The position numbers and the translations under genes were made by a program. Below, in pieces: positions 14,248 through 15,082 of a stretch of DNA of 15,082 nucleotides. The notes beneath the pieces were generated by a model that was given only the letters and a program-made list of their open reading frames with translations, was not told where the DNA came from and made no database searches. How positions within the stretch are numbered: the first letter of the stretch is position 1; the number at the start of each line of letters is the position of its first letter. Source of the DNA: Anaerolineales bacterium (GTDB lineage: Bacteria > Chloroflexota > Anaerolineae > Anaerolineales > Villigracilaceae); NCBI GenBank assembly GCA_016789485.1, contig JAEURE010000036.1, positions 1 through 15,082 on the forward strand, given 5' to 3'.

Positions 14248-15072
14248 ATGGACATTAAAGGGAAGGTGGTCATCGTTACCGGGGCATCGTCTGGGATTGG
14301 GGAAGCGACTGCCCGCGAGTTTGGACGCGAAGGCGCAAAAGTAATTCTCGCTGCCCGCCGCGTGGATAGACTGCAAGCCCTCGCGCTCGAAATTGATTCA
14401 ATGAACACAGGCGCGGAAACCCTGGTGATACAAGCTGACCTTTCCAAACTTGAAGATATTCAGATGCTGGTTTCACAAACGCTTGAAAGATTCAAACGCA
14501 TTGATATTCTCGTCAATAATGCGGGCTTTGGACGTTTGGACTGGCTGGAAAAGCTCGACCCCGTCAACGACATTCAAGCGCAAATCGATGTGAACGTGAT
14601 GGGAGTCATCCAGACCACGCGGCAGGTATTGCCAGTGATGATGAAACAACGCGCAGGCAGCATCATCAATATGTGTTCGATGGCTGGGCTGGTCGCCACG
14701 CCCACGTACACGATCTATGCGGCGTCCAAACATGCCGTGCACGGATTCTCCGAAGCCTTGCGCCGTGAAGTGAAACCCTGGGGCATTGATGTTTCACTTA
14801 TTTATCCCGGCGGTGTGGTCACAGAATTTAGTCAGCACGCGGGCATCAGGCGCAAGACCAAGGCCACCACGCCAAAGTTCATGCTGCTGACGGCAGAGCA
14901 GGTTGCCCAAGCTGTGGTAAAACTGGTGCGCCGTCCGCGCCGCATGTGGATCATCCCCTGGTTGTGGAGTGTGACCATGTTCATGAACAGATTCGTCCCG
15001 GGCTTTGTGGATTACACTACCATTAACCGCTTTACCATCCCTGAGCGGGAAGATGAATTAAACGCAAAATAA
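14248..15072 (+). CDS. Short-chain dehydrogenase/reductase (classical SDR)
   Basis: 274-residue NAD(P)-dependent oxidoreductase. Cofactor loop TGASSGIG (11-18) with AARR at 35-38 suggesting NADP preference; DLS (64-66); NNAG (90-93); N116; catalytic S144 (in NMCSMAG), Y157 and K161 (YAASK) with the expected 13-residue spacing from S to Y; the PGGVVTEF turn (187-194) follows. The basic, Trp-rich C-terminus (RRPRRMWIIPWLW, then MFMNRFVPGF) resembles SDRs that associate with membranes. The substrate is not deducible. GGAGAATCC precedes the ATG, 18 bases after the propeller lipoprotein gene, so the two are likely co-transcribed. After the stop, the last bases (TTTTTGGAG) look like the ribosome-binding site of another gene just outside. 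Confidence 0.93.
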   Translation: MDIKGKVVIVTGASSGIGEATAREFGREGAKVILAARRVDRLQALALEIDSMNTGAETLVIQADLSKLEDIQMLVSQTLERFKRIDILVNNAGFGRLDWLEKLDPVNDIQAQIDVNVMGVIQTTRQVLPVMMKQRAGSIINMCSMAGLVATPTYTIYAASKHAVHGFSEALRREVKPWGIDVSLIYPGGVVTEFSQHAGIRRKTKATTPKFMLLTAEQVAQAVVKLVRRPRRMWIIPWLWSVTMFMNRFVPGFVDYTTINRFTIPEREDELNAK

Positions 15073-15082
15073 ATTTTTGGAG

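Noticed and set aside
1..15082. CRISPR arrays, tRNA genes, insertion sequences, toxin-antitoxin or phage-defence modules
   Set aside because: No regularly spaced repeats, tRNA cloverleaf-like TTCGA arms, transposase motifs or defence-family domains were found on reading both strands.

Overview
The window looks like a chromosomal segment of a member of the Chloroflexota, probably class Anaerolineae. This is an inference from style and gene content, not from a marker search. The pointers are: Pro/Thr tails of the TPTPTP type on exported proteins, a TolB-like propeller lipoprotein, a membrane-anchored clostripain-type protease, a LysM/M23 endopeptidase with a DUF192 neighbour, frequent TTG/GTG starts, and a class A RNase P RNA. 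No phage, transposase, CRISPR array or tRNA was seen. Gene density is high and no gap exceeds 300 bases.

Left part (1-2396, minus strand). In transcription order: a stand-alone receiver-domain response regulator, a DUF192 protein, a secreted LysM/M23 endopeptidase that overlaps the DUF192 gene by 8 bases, and the first 39 codons of a cyclic-nucleotide-binding-domain protein that runs off the left edge. A perfect 10-bp hairpin lies between the regulator and DUF192, just before the DUF192 start codon.

Middle-left (2451-5510, plus strand). Exonuclease III, a weak terminator, an extended -10 promoter, and a membrane-anchored C11 (clostripain-like) cysteine peptidase. A strong bidirectional hairpin ends this unit and the convergent minus-strand unit.

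Minus-strand block (12554 down to 5549). A dephospho-CoA kinase with a long extra C-terminal, GNAT-like domain; the c-di-AMP synthase cdaA; its YbbR/CdaR partner (stop and start overlap by one base); the ribosome-assembly GTPase der and an intrinsic terminator; then a DUF3054 membrane protein, an ECF sigma factor, its membrane-spanning putative anti-sigma factor (ATGA overlap) and a zinc-ribbon Nudix hydrolase.

Right part (12694-15082, plus strand). A near-consensus sigma-70 promoter drives rnpB (RNase P RNA, closed by a perfect 12-bp P1 helix). Only about 30 bases further on is a TTG-initiated TolB-like propeller lipoprotein gene, followed by a short-chain dehydrogenase. No separate promoter is visible, so these two genes may be expressed by read-through from rnpB.

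Most of the window is ordinary housekeeping and envelope/signalling content. The items most worth a second look are the CoaE fusion, the structured coaE-cdaA leader, the rnpB-lipoprotein arrangement, and the sigma/anti-sigma/Nudix module. I did not find convincing evidence of a wholly new multi-gene system.
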